Part shown: positions 44,718 through 55,805 of the stretch, in pieces
Layout: every line of letters starts with the position of its first letter
Position numbering within the stretch: the stretch's first letter is position 1
Source: Ovis canadensis
Lineage: Eukaryota; Chordata; Mammalia; Artiodactyla; Bovidae
Direction of reading: 5' to 3'
DNA: 64,000 nt
NCBI RefSeq assembly: GCF_042477335.2
Contig: NC_091263.1
Coordinates: forward strand, 15,039,501 to 15,103,500
Program-made: the position numbers and the translations under genes
Notes under the pieces: generated by a model
Told to the model about the DNA's origin: nothing
What the model saw: only the letters and a program-made list of their open reading frames with translations
Databases searched by the model: none

Positions 44718-46149
44718 TTTTATCAAGCCTTTAGGTAATTTAAGGTCCATTTGGAGCACCTGGTCTCTGACTGCCTGAACTATCCTTTGTGTGCTGGCAA
44801 ACCTCTTAGATATACTTTCTTTTTGTCAGAACCCACAGAACCCACTTCCAGTTCCTACAAGGCCCCGTGTCTCCAGGTGGCCAGTCCCATTCTTTCCACT
44901 CCAGGCTCATCCAAGACATAAATGGTGATGAAACAAGATGCCCCCATCTCCCTCCTAAGATTGTAGACTTTGTTGATTATTGTGAGATGCTGGTTTTTCA
45001 TTATACTGTAGTACCTATTTCAGAACCCATAATATTTGCCAGCTTTTCCCTCATATGTTGTTTACTCCCAGCTTCACCTCATCCTAAGTAATGGGAAGGA
45101 AGGTGGTGATCCAGAACAGTCTCATCACAGGACAGACAAGTCAGTGGCAGCAGGAGGAGGGAGAGGGTAGGTACCACTCAAGGCCTAGTTAATTGTTGAT
45201 AGGCCTTTGGGTTTTTTCACAAAAGGGTGAAAAATCTTGCTTTTTCTGTAAAGTTGCCTTGTCATGAAACTACTGTGGGCCAAACAAAACACATACATGG
45301 GTGCTAGTTGAAGATAACTGTTCTCAACTCAGCTTCCAGTAAGGGCTTGAATGATCGGTATACTTAGTTCCAGGTGTTTACAAGTCACTAAGGGAATTTT
45401 CCTGCTGTTTCTCAAGTTTACATGGTTTTGTAACTCCCAAGAAGCTGGCAGGATTTATCAGGATGCAGAAACTTAAGTTTAAATTATTGATCCCTGCATT
45501 TAAATGTCGCAGAAGATAAGGACTTCACTATAAAATTAGCGAAAATGTCCTGCCTCAGTTCTCCATGTAGCATCACAGTTAGACAGAACCTCAGAGGCAC
45601 CTGGGCACCCCTCTCCTCTTCTTGCCTTGAGGGGAAGGGGATGACCATGGTCCATGGGGATCTATTTGTGAAATCCCTGGAGTCTCTTTGTCTTCCTCCC
45701 TAGCATCAGAGCTGGGGCAGGGGTTGACCTGGATGTTAATAGGCATTAACTGAGAGGATTGAAATGATACCCAATGCACCAATATCCAGCTCTGCTTCCT
45801 AGAGCTGTGACCTGGGGCTGCTGAATCTGGGTCAGAGGAATTAAGAATTGTCCAGCCTTCTGCCACACTGGGCACTTGGCACAATGTGGGTCAGAGCTGG
45901 CTCTCCACTTCCTTCTGTGAGCATGTGTGGATTCACTCATCTGCACCCCAAGACCTGCCCATCAGCCATGTCCCAGAAGCTTCCTCTCCACCTCTTAACA
46001 GAGGCCAGAATCCTCAGGGCCAGGCTGAGGGCTGGTCACCCCACTGCAGCGCTTCCCCACCCCTGCTGCCTCTGCTCCTTGTGTTTGAAAGCCAGGAGCC
46101 TTAATTCAGGTTTTGTTGTCATTGTGGTGGTTTATTTGTTTTGGCACAG
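44718..46149. other. Unassigned, presumably intronic
   Basis: Unique-looking; 45590-46110 is somewhat GC-rich with overlapping frames on both strands and no supported exon. Confidence 0.5.
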
Positions 46150-46420
46150 TATATTTCTATGTTTTTAATCAGTCTTTAGAAAAATTTTAGATTTACAGAA
46201 AATTTGTGAAGCTAATATAACACTCCTGTATACTGCTTACCCATTTTCCACTGATTTAACATCTGATATTGCCTCACTATATTTGCTGAAAAAAAACAAG
46301 CCTACATTGATAATGTTACTATTAATTAATTAACATCTGATATTACCTCACTATATTTGCTAAAGGAAAGCAAACCTACATCGATAATGTTGGTATTAAT
46401 TAAACTTATGGCTTTATGTG
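46150..46420. repeat. Tandem duplication of about 72 bases within an old repeat-like region
   Basis: The unit beginning 'ttaacatctgatattgcctc' (about 46256-46330) recurs directly as 'ttaacatctgatattacctc' (about 46331-46401), each with 'actatatttgct', 'aagcctacattgataatgtt' or its near-identical variant and 'attaatta'. The surrounding 'tttagatttacagaaaattt' resembles a diverged L1 3' region. Confidence 0.7.
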
Positions 46421-47764
46421 AATTTCACTAGTTTTCCTGCTGGGTCTTCTCCTGTTCCAGGACTCCATGTTGAATTTAGGCTTCAGTGTTCGGTGTTGCC
46501 CCGTTTCCTGCCTGCCTTTCCCTTTTCTTTACACGTTCTGTTTGTATAACCATTCTCAACCTGGTGAATTCCCCAGGAGAGATTATGTGCTCATTTGCAG
46601 GCTAATTTTGAAATACAAGAGCTTTAATCCCTACCCTATGATAGAGCTGTCAGCTTGGAAGGTGTACAGCTAGCACAGATGTGGGTGGGGGCTTCTCAGC
46701 ACCTTTGAAGCAGAGCAGGAGCAGGTGCTGCTCGGGCACAGCTCTGCGACCCCGCACTCTGTCGGTGCATGAGCAGCGTGGCCCATGAGCTGGGACTCCA
46801 GCTGCAGTCACGTCTGCTTTGTTTTCCCAGTCACACCAAGGTGTCATCATACCTGTGTTTATCTCTAGGTGAAGTCAGCTGTGCCCATCCAGCCAGCAAG
46901 TGGGAGTGGGAAAAGACACCCTGTGGCCCGAGCTAAGGAGCACTGGCTGTGTTGAGGCTGGAGGACACGGGAGAGGCCGTGGCCAGGCACGGACGGGCAG
47001 GCTTCACCACCAGAGCACCAGGTTCCTCACCTGGTCTTGGCTGGTACCTTCTTTGGCAGAAGCCATGTTCACAGCTGACTGTAAATGACCTTTGCTGTAT
47101 GTAACGGGTTCATTTTTATTATTTTTTGTTTTTAAGAAACTAACATGCATATCAGTGGAAAAGTTCAGTAGTACCAGAGTTTAAAACTAATGACAGCCCC
47201 CTCATGCTTCTGCCATTGCTGTCTGAAGGGCAATGAGCTTCAACTTTTTAAGCTGGTTCTTTTAATATTTGCTTCCAAAGTTAAAAATAATGTGCATATA
47301 CTTCTAGCTCTAGACTCTAGACTCCTAGCAGTGTTGGACATTAGTTTCCAGGCTCTTTCCCCCTTGGCATCTCAGTATATTTGGTTATAGCAGTAGACAT
47401 ATGGTGTACTAATATTTTGCATCTCTTACTGTACAGCTTTTTTGTTTTTCCTTGGGTTCAAAACAGCCTCATGTTTTCATTAACTTAGTTTATCTAGAAT
47501 GTATGGTTGTGCTCCCAAGGTCTCCACCAGCTCTGTAGAAATCCTCAACAGCGTCTTTTAGAGGTTAGCATCAGATGACTTTTGTCGGTCCCAGTTGCCC
47601 TCTGGGGAGATCCTCCCTAGAACTCTGAATTCTCTTTCATGCCAACCACACTGTGTCCTCCTTGGGAAGAACATGCCAATATGAGAAAGATAATTGTTTT
47701 CTAAATTGTTTTCCAGTGGATGGATCCTGGGGTGTTATGCATAATATTGTTTCTCTCTCCCTTG
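46421..47764. other. Unassigned, presumably intronic
   Basis: Unique-looking, no supported exon or repeat. Confidence 0.5.
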
Positions 47765-47768
47765 GCTT

Positions 47769-48824
47769 TGAAAGGTTGTTTCTGAACGGAAAGACTCCGG
47801 GATTCTTGGCCTCTGGAGGAGAAGAATTCAATCCAGGGCCAGAGACGAGGCTTGATCGCTCAGAGCTTTTGTGTGATAAAGTTTTATTAAAGTATAAAGG
47901 AGATAGAGAAAGCTTCTGACATAGGCATCAGAAGGGGGCAGAAAGAGTACCCCCCTGCTAGTCTTCAGCTGGATGTTATATAGTCACTAGCAGTTTGTTC
48001 GGAGAAGGTGATGGCACCCCACTCCAGTACTCTTGCCTGGAAAATCTCATGGATGGAGGAGCCTAGTAGGCTGCAGTCCATGGGGTCGCGAAGAGTCTGA
48101 CACGACTGAGCATCTTCACTTTCACTTTTCACTTTCATGCATTGGAGGAGGAAATGGCAACCCACTCCAGTGTTCTTGCCTGGAGAATCCCAGGGATGGT
48201 GGAGCCTGGTCGGCTGGCATCTATGGGGTCGCACAGAGTCAGACGCGACTAAAGCGACTTAGCAGCAGCAGCAGCAGCAGTTTGTGAATGAAAGAAAGGA
48301 ATGTCTTAAAACTCAGAATGGCACCAGGCCCCTCACTCATAAGATGCATTTTGGGATAATCTTGGCACCAGATGATTCATCTCAGGCCATAAAATGATTA
48401 ACTTGAATCTTATATAAGGGCAGATTACCATACAAATAGTTCATTTACATAGGTTAGAGGAACAATGTTTGAGTATAACATACTGGTTTGTCAAGTAGGT
48501 TCTGAGCCATTAGGCGTCACCAACTTGAAGACAGAGTCTGGGGTAAATGCATAGTACATTAACATAGCTTAAGACAAATATTTCCATAAGAAAAATGCAT
48601 TAGTTAACTCAAGGCTTGAGAACAGTTAACTTCAGGTGAAACCAGGTGTCATTATGGCAACACAGTATTTTAAGAGAAACCTCCTTTTAAGTTTGTATAG
48701 ACAAGAACAAAAAATATCACTAGTTTGTTTCTTCCTGCCGCTTAAGAGAGATAATAATGTCTGACGCTTGCAGGCTATTTCCTCTGTTTGGAGACCCCTG
48801 GCCTTCCTGCCTGTTACCCTCTCA
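47769..48824 (-). mobile_element. Solitary ERV LTR (family B), antisense, split by a SINE
   Basis: Starts TGAAAGG and ends CCCTCTCA like the copy at 42935, with a perfect 4-bp duplication GCTT at 47765-47768 and 48825-48828. Shared blocks: 'caatccagggccagagac', 'ttttattaaagtata', 'agcttctgacat', 'ttaacatagcttaaga'. AATAAA is the complement of 47883-47888, at the same distance from the LTR end (about 115 bases) as in the other copy. A BovA2 occupies 47999-48275; without it the LTR is about 780 bases, longer than its relative, which has internal deletions. Confidence 0.87.
47999..48275 (+). mobile_element. BovA2 SINE, inside the family B LTR
   Basis: 'ggagaaggtgatggcacccc', monomer ends 'gtcgcgaagagtctgacacg' and 'gtcgcacagagtcagacgcg', then (AGC)n. 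A 10-bp target duplication AGCAGTTTGT lies at 47989-47998 and 48276-48285. Confidence 0.93.
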
Positions 48825-49029
48825 GCTTCTGGAAGCTGGGGGGCCTATCTCCTCCCCCACCTGCCGCACTGCCGCAAACGACCAACACTGTGTTATTTTG
48901 TGTATGCATTTCACTCCAGTTTTATCGTATTTTCCTCTTCCTGTTCCCCTTTTACTCAGCTGTCATTTTTAAAATATGTATCTTAGAAATGAACATAAAT
49001 GAATACATGCTTGTTTTTCTTATATTTTT

Positions 49030-50260
49030 AAAGAACTTTTATTGAGATATAATTCACGTATCATACACTTTGCCTGCTTAAATATATAATTTAATATATT
49101 CTAGTATATTCACAGGGTTGTGCAACCATCATTGTGATCTAATTTTAGAATATTTTTTGCCTCCTGAAAAAACCCCCATAACTCATTAACAGTCAGTCAC
49201 TCCCCATTCTGCCCTGAGCAACTGCTAATCTACTTTCTGTCTCTCTAAATTTGCTCGTTATGGACATGTTATATAAATGGAGTCATACAGTATGTGGTCC
49301 ACCGTGACTGGCTTTTTCCCTGTTATAGCGTGTATTAGTACTTCTTTCCTCTTTTATCAGGCTTCCCTGGTGCCCAGGAATAGATCAGAGTATTTACTCA
49401 ACAGTTGGTGTGTCTCAGATCTGCTGCTACTTTTTTGCTATTATAAATAACGCTGTTGTGAATATTTGTATACAAGTATTTTTTTATGTGGATGTATGTT
49501 TTAATCTTTGCTAGGTATATACCTGGGAATGAAACTGCTGAGCAAATCAGCCAGTCTTTTTCAAAGTCTGAGAATGGCAGCACCATTTTATAGTCTCAGA
49601 AGCAAATCCTTGTAATTGTGTCTTTTTTTTTTTTTAATAGTAGTTATCCTAGTGAGTGTGCAGTGGTGTCTCATTGTGATTTTCACTTGCATTTCCTTAA
49701 TGACTAATGATGTTGAGCATCTTTTTATGTGCTTATTGGCCATCTGTATATCTTCTTTGGAAAAATATCTGTTCAAATAGTTGCCCATTTAAAGAATAGT
49801 TTTATTGAGTTATGATCGACATACATGCAGTTCACCCATTTAAAGTGGACAAGTCAGTGGTTTTAAACATTCACAGAGTTGTGCAAGTATTGCCACAGTA
49901 AGTCTGAGAACTTTAGTTCTCATCACCCCAAAAAGAAACCCTGTAGCCATTAACAGTTATTCCTTTGTCCATTTTTAATGAGTTGTCTTTTTGTTGTTGA
50001 GTTCTAAGACCTCTTTATACAAGTTGCTTATCAACTGTCGACTGGCAAATATTTTCTCCCATTCTGTGAGTTGTGTTTTTATTTTCTTGATGGTGTTGTT
50101 TTCAGCAAAACAGTTTACAGTTTTGATGTGGTCCAGTTTATTTTACTTTTTTCTTTTGATACATTTATTTTTGGTGTCTTTGCCTTGTGTTTGTAACTGG
50201 TGTTTACTTCTGTAGTCTCAGATTTTTTTGAGATCAAAGTCATTCATAAAAATAAATAAG
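49030..50260 (-). mobile_element. Old L1, antisense, in two overlapping 3' pieces
   Basis: 3' UTR-like 'cttttattgagatataattc' at 49037 leads into ORF2 C-terminal sequence ('gttgtgaatatttgtataca', 'gatgttgagcatctttttat', 'tatatcttctttggaaaaat'; minus-strand [20 protein letters not shown]) up to about 49785. A second 3' UTR start ('tttattgagttatgatcgac') follows at 49798-49975, then ORF2 sequence continues to about 50260. One L1 end therefore sits inside another. A T run at 49621-49635 interrupts the first piece. Confidence 0.7.
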
Positions 50261-51215
50261 AAAGTTGTGTGGCAATGGCATGAACTTTGTCCATATGCAT
50301 CTCGGCAGGGAAATCAGTAATGAGTTTTTAATGTTGAAGCCTCAGTAGAGTCAGGGATCTTTCCAGTGTCTGGAGGGATCAGTTGCCTTCAGCTAGGCTT
50401 CCCTAAATCTTTCTTTCCACCTCTCTCTCAGGTTGGTGTGGGGCTGGGTAGCAGGTAGAAACTGGAGGAAACTTGATGAACCTCTGACACAGTATCCGGG
50501 ACTGTCCCCTCCACTCCTGCCAGGGTGGGGCAGAGCGGTCTGAAGAGCACAGCCTGGGATCCTCCTGCAGACAGCTCTGAACCACTTACAAGGATAGAAG
50601 GGAAGTTCATTTATTTTATGAGCTCAGAAGAAATGGGTTGGCTGCCGGGTATTTAGCCATATGTGCACGATTATTTCTTTGAGAAAACAGGCCCTAGATT
50701 CTAAATCATCGGTTCAGAAATAGACTTTTGAAAAGTGCTCTGTTTCTAAGTTGGCTCCACCTGTGCTCGTTCGTCAGTGTTCTTTTCCGTAGCCGTTCCA
50801 CCCGTGGGGGCTGTGTGTGTGCAGTTTTATGTCCATTTTTTTGTCTGCCTATGAGCATTACTATCCTAAGATCCTGGCTGTAAGGCAGCATGCCCGGCGT
50901 GGCCATCCCCCTTGAGACCCCACAGCCTGTCAAGAGAGAATGTGAGCTAGGCCAGAGGCTGGTCTGAGTACCTGTAACCCTTTCTCATGAAGCGCTGATT
51001 ATCCAAGTGTGAATCAGAGCCCTTTTTTTCTCTTCCTTCCAAACTCACATTTGGTTGTTTCATGGCTCATTAGTTTTGTTTTAAGGATGGGCAGGGAAAC
51101 ATGAATAGGGAGAAACTGGAGCTTTTTAAAAAGTGGTGGATATCAACTGAAATGGCATTGCTAATTTATCTAGGGATTTTATCTGTGTGGCTCTTATTCC
51201 ATGTTTTCGTAGAGA
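50261..51215. other. Unassigned, presumably intronic
   Basis: Nothing recognised. Confidence 0.5.
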
Positions 51216-51660
51216 ATTGATATGATGGTTTTTCAAAACAAAATGAATGCATACATATGGTTACAAAGGAGTGTGAAGCTGAACATGATGGCCTCTCCCT
51301 CTTCCCTTCCCGACTCTAGACTCTCTGCAGAGGCAGCTACTGTAAAATTTATTTTGCTCCCCTCTGAATTTTTAAGTATTTATATATTAGATACTTTGTT
51401 AAAAGTGCACAGATGGTATCATATTATACACAGTTTTGTGCATCTTATTTCTTCTTTTTTCATAAGAGGTATTTGTTGAAACTCTTTCCATGTTGGCATG
51501 CACAGACCTGCACCCCCCTTGGAACTGCAGAATATTCTTTATATGAATGGTTGTGACTCTTAATCTGCTCTCTTGATACACATTTAGGTAGTTTCTCGCT
51601 TTTTGCTAATACAGTGCCCCATGAAACTCTTGGGCAAGTGTCTCGTTTCCAAGTTTGCAT
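51216..51660 (-). mobile_element. Ancient L1-like remnant, antisense
   Basis: 'ggtatcatattatacacagt', 'aactctttccatgttggcat', 'gcagaatattctttatatga' and 'acatttaggtagtttctcgc' keep the order of the reversed 3' part of old L1; same type as 40080-40620. Confidence 0.45.
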
Positions 51661-52599
51661 TAATGGATTATTATATTTTCCCTTAAACTATAAAAGGTCC
51701 TGGTTTCCAGTGATTCTTAACTGGGCCATGGAATCATGAGGCTTTGGGTTGTAGACTGATTTGTTGTATATGGTTTGGGTGCAGTCTGGTAGGAGAGACT
51801 AGAATTCAGATTTTATTTTTGAGAAGATACTTGAGCATTAAGTTAAAAAAGGACCCAAGCATTATTGTCTGTTTTGGAGTGCTCAAACATTTATGCTTAC
51901 ATTTTGTATCTTTGTAATGCTTTGGAGGCTGAAGGACCTTGATTAACTTTGCCTGGATTTGGAGATGGACTGGAGGGAGTAGTTTGGTTAGAGAACACAG
52001 TCCCAAGCAGGGGAATAGGGGCAGAACTGGTGAACTGCACCCACTCATTCTGGTCTATAGAAAAAGACCACTCAGTGTTTCCTGTTCTAGAAGTACTTTT
52101 TTAGTGAGATGAAGATATGGTCTGTGGAGTGGATCAACAGTAAAAGTTCTCACGATGTCAGATGGTGAAGACAGATGTCTTAAAGCGCAAAGTCTGCATG
52201 TATGGGAGTGTGGCAGAGGGCAGCTTGGCATGACTGAGCTGGACAGGGGTTGGGCATTTGGTTCTGACTGTGCAAACCCCTCTGCTCATACCTACAGTTT
52301 CCCAGGCAAAGCTGTTGACCTCCTTGTTGGCTTGTGGAGAAGAGCTAGCAGGACAAACAAAAGATGTGGGCAGGTAATGACTTCGATCTATCTGGCCACT
52401 GCCATCCCCACCTGGCATGACAGTCAGGACTTACTAGTACTTACTAAGTGGGTTTTGGGAGAATTAACTTTTGTGGGTAGTTTGGGAGTTGAATTTTCAT
52501 TAAATGCTTTGGAGTAGTTGGAGTGGGAAGACCGGGAAGATACAGGAAGGTGATTGTTTCTTGATGGCCAGTGAAAGGGCGGCAGACCCAAATTCATGC
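51661..52599. other. Unassigned, presumably intronic
   Basis: Nothing recognised; the 120-codon frame at 52155-52517 is opposed by an 86-codon frame at 52158-52418 and has no domain. Confidence 0.5.
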
Positions 52600-52695
52600 T
52601 TTTGCACACGTTATCTCATAGAATCTTTATAATATCCTCAGTGAGGTGTTTGCCATTATCTACTTTTAACAGATGAGGGTATGAGTGGAGTCAGA
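52600..52695 (+). mobile_element. MIR SINE remnant
   Basis: 'cacgttatctcatagaatct', 'cctcagtgaggtgtttgcca' and 'ttttaacagatgagggtatg' follow the MIR 3' half. Confidence 0.7.
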
Positions 52696-54200
52696 GTTTT
52701 ACTGATGGTTGATCTGTAATTGGTTTCATTTCTGTGAGCTATAGATTGACGGTAACTGTAGGCCTTCCACTGACTGCACTTTTTCGCTGTGTCTTTCCTG
52801 CCATCCAATGTGATGTTGAACTGAACACTCATTAGAGTGGTCATGGGGCTGGTGGTTGAGTTTGCTGAAGGTTTGCCCAAAGTTTTTCTTTCTGTTCTCA
52901 GAAGAGTATTGTTGGGGTGTTGTACATTATCCTCCCAAAAACTTGAATGTGAAGCTACTTGTCTGACTTATATGCTTCTGCTTGCTCAAAGAATGATGGT
53001 GTGATCAATTCTTCCTGCTGGGTTTGGTTCATGTCTATTTTCTCAGAGTGAAAGCATGCTCAGAAATGTTGTGTGAGCTGCCTCACCTGAGAGATACTTG
53101 AGTGAGTTTCGTGGCTGTCTTTCATGGCTTTGCTGAGCACTTGGGGTGCTCAGGGCACACAGACTGAGCATGGGAAAGCAACCTTTTTCCCTGTAAGTCC
53201 AGCTGGCTCCAGAAGAGGTCCTTACAGACAGTCCTTTCCAGTTAGGGAATTAGACAGGGTGAGGTTGAAAGGTCTTTGACTCACCATTGACATTCAGCCT
53301 CCTGTCAGAAAATGGCCAGACTCTTCCCTCCACATGCTTCTGTTGACTTGAAGTTTCTATTAAACCCTCCAAACTTCTTAGGCACAACTTTAAAATCCAA
53401 TTCTTCCGCCAGTTCTCTTGCCTCCTTCCCTAGTTTTGCCGCAGGAGCTATGTTTCACAGATTACAAATTCTGATCTGTTCACTTTTTGTGACGGTTCTG
53501 CCTAGTTAGAGTGCATTTCCCATCTGACGGAGAGTGGCGTGATGTGCCTTTCCTACTGCTGACGTCCAGTCATCAGAACTGCTGCCCTGTCATTGCTCCC
53601 CCCAGTGCCCCAGCCAGTGTCCTCCACTAACAGTATTCTGCTCTCACATCAGTCTTGCTCTTTAGTCCTGCACACATCGTCTGCTTCCCATCACTCAAAG
53701 GTGCCCTGGGATCTCGTCCCACCTTTTTCCCTCAGCAGCCCCTACAGCATGTTGTGCGTTCAGGTTCCTGTCCTCACTGTGATGAATCTTAATTGGAAAG
53801 TGAGCAGGGTTGGGGACTAAACTGCGGTGTGTTTAGTCAAATCAAGTTGAAACTTTTGAGCAGGCAGAGGAGGATATGTATACATTTCCACAAAAGCATT
53901 TCCTGAACCCCTGCACTGGGCCAGACACTGGACATAACAGGGCAGATATGGCAGGGCCCGTAAACTTTAGAGACTCCTGGTCTGTGGGAGGAGAAACCCC
54001 AGCAGTGGGTGCACAGGAGTATGGAAGAGTGGAACCCCGAGGTAAAGAATATGGGCCCTTGGAGACAGCATCATACCAGCTGCCAGGTGGGCACCACATG
54101 CTCCCTGACATACTGAGGATGGTCCCTTCCTGATCACATCATGAGACAGCCCACACCACACTAAGTATCCCTCCAGGCTCAGCAATCTACCCATTGATAA
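52696..54200. other. Unassigned, presumably intronic
   Basis: Mostly unique. 53885-53960 ('ctgaacccctgcactgggcc') weakly resembles a MIR/L2 body. No supported exon. Confidence 0.45.
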
Positions 54201-54212
54201 ATTTTTAGGAAT

Positions 54213-55500
54213 CAGTTCAGTTCAGTTCACTCAATTAGTCGTGTCTGACTCTTTGAGACCCCATGGACTGCAGCACACCAGGCTTCCCTGTCCATCACCA
54301 ACACCCGGAGCTTGCTCAAACTCATGACCATCGAGTCGGTGATGCCATCCAACCATCTCATCCTCTGTCGTCCCCTTCTCCTACCTTTAATCTTTCCCAG
54401 CATCAGGGTCTTTTCTAATAAGTCAGTTCTTCACATCAGGTAGCCAAAGTATTGGAGTTTCAGCTTCAGCATCAGTCCTTCCAATTAATATTCAGGACTG
54501 ATTTCCTTTAGGATTGACTGCTTGGATCTCCTTGCAGTCTGAGAGTCTCTCAAGAGTCTTCTCCAAGAGTCCTCTCAGCTTTCCTTATAGTCCAACTCTC
54601 ACATCCATGCATGACTACTGGGAAAACCATAGGTTTGACTAGATGGAACTTGGTTGGCAAAGTACTGTCTCTGCTTTTTAATATGCTGTCTGGGATTCTC
54701 ATAGCTTTTCTTCCAAGGGGCAAATGTCTGTTAATTTCTTGGCTGCAGTCACTATCTGCAGTGATTTTGGAGCCCAAGAAAATAAAATCTGTCACTGTTT
54801 CCACTGTTTCCCCATCTATTTCCCATGAAGTGATGGGACCGGATGCCATGATCTTAGTTTTTTGAATGTTGCGTTTTAAGCCAACTTTTTCACTCTCCTC
54901 TTTCACCTTCATCAAGAGGCTCTTTAGTTCTTCTTCACTTTCTGCCATAAGGGTGGTATCATCTGCATATCTGGGGTTATTGATATTTCTCCCAGCAATC
55001 TTGATTCCAGCTTGAGCTTCATTCAGCTTGGCATTTTGCATGATGTACTCTTCATATAAGTTAATAAGCGGGGTGACAATATACAGCCTTGATGTACTCA
55101 TTTCCTGATTTGGAACCCTTCTATGTTCCATGTACAGTTGTAACTGTTGCTTCTTGACATGCATAAAGATTTTTCAGGAGGCAAGTCAGGTGGTCTGGTA
55201 TTCCCATCTCTTTCAGAATTTTCCACAATTTGTCGTGTTTCACATAATCAAAGGCTTTGGCATAGTCAATAAAGCAGAAGTAGACGTTTTTCTGGAACTC
55301 CCTTGCTTTCTTGATGACCCAGTGGATGTTGGCAATTTGATCTCTGGTTCCTCTGCCTTTTCTAAAACCAGCTTGAACATGTGGAAGTTCATGATTCATG
55401 TACTGTTGAAGCTGGCTTGGAGAATTTTGAGCGTTACTTTGCTAGCATGTGAGATGAGTACAATTGTGTGGTAGTCCATACAGATGTCTGCACCACACAT
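54213..55500 (-). mobile_element. BovB, 5'-truncated, antisense
   Basis: Begins with the reversed 3' terminus 'cagttcagttcagttcactc' and ends (sense 5' end) within the RT region near 55475-55500. Minus-strand coding pieces: 54550-55164 with YADDTTLMAESEEELKSLLM, MASGPITSWEIDGETVETVT and WTIRKAERTLGED; 55121-55399 with QAGFRKGRGTRDQIANIHW and FIDYAKAFDYVKHDKLW. A frame break lies between RT motifs near 55085-55140. TTTTAGGAAT-like sequence at the left end and TTTTAAGGAAT at the right may be an imperfect target duplication. Confidence 0.92.
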
Positions 55501-55512
55501 TTTAAGGAATAA

Positions 55513-55634
55513 AGCAAAGTCACTCAGTTGTGTCCAACTCTTTGTTACCCCATGGACTGTAGCCTACAAGATTCCTCCATCCATGGGATTCTCCAGGCAA
55601 GAATACTGGAGTGGGTTGCCATTTCCTTCTCCAT
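55513..55634 (-). mobile_element. BovA/Bov-tA SINE 3' half, antisense
   Basis: 'gtcactcagttgtgtccaac', 'catggactgtagcctacaag' and 'caagaatactggagtgggtt'. Flanked by AGGAATAA at 55505-55512 and 55635-55642. Confidence 0.88.
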
Positions 55635-55805
55635 AGGAATAAGATAGTGTAATGTAAGAATAAGATAATATAAGATAAGAAAATTTTAGGAATAAGATAA
55701 TGTAAATGAAATTTCTTGTACCAATGATTTTAGAAAAATTTAGAGCCCCAAAGATCTAGCATCTCATTTTCTGAAAATTCGGGAAATTTTCACCTAAGCA
55801 ACAAA

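Noticed and set aside
42935-48824. The two family B LTRs as ends of one provirus
   Set aside because: They carry different 4-bp target duplications, and the DNA between them holds BovB and unique sequence, not retroviral genes.
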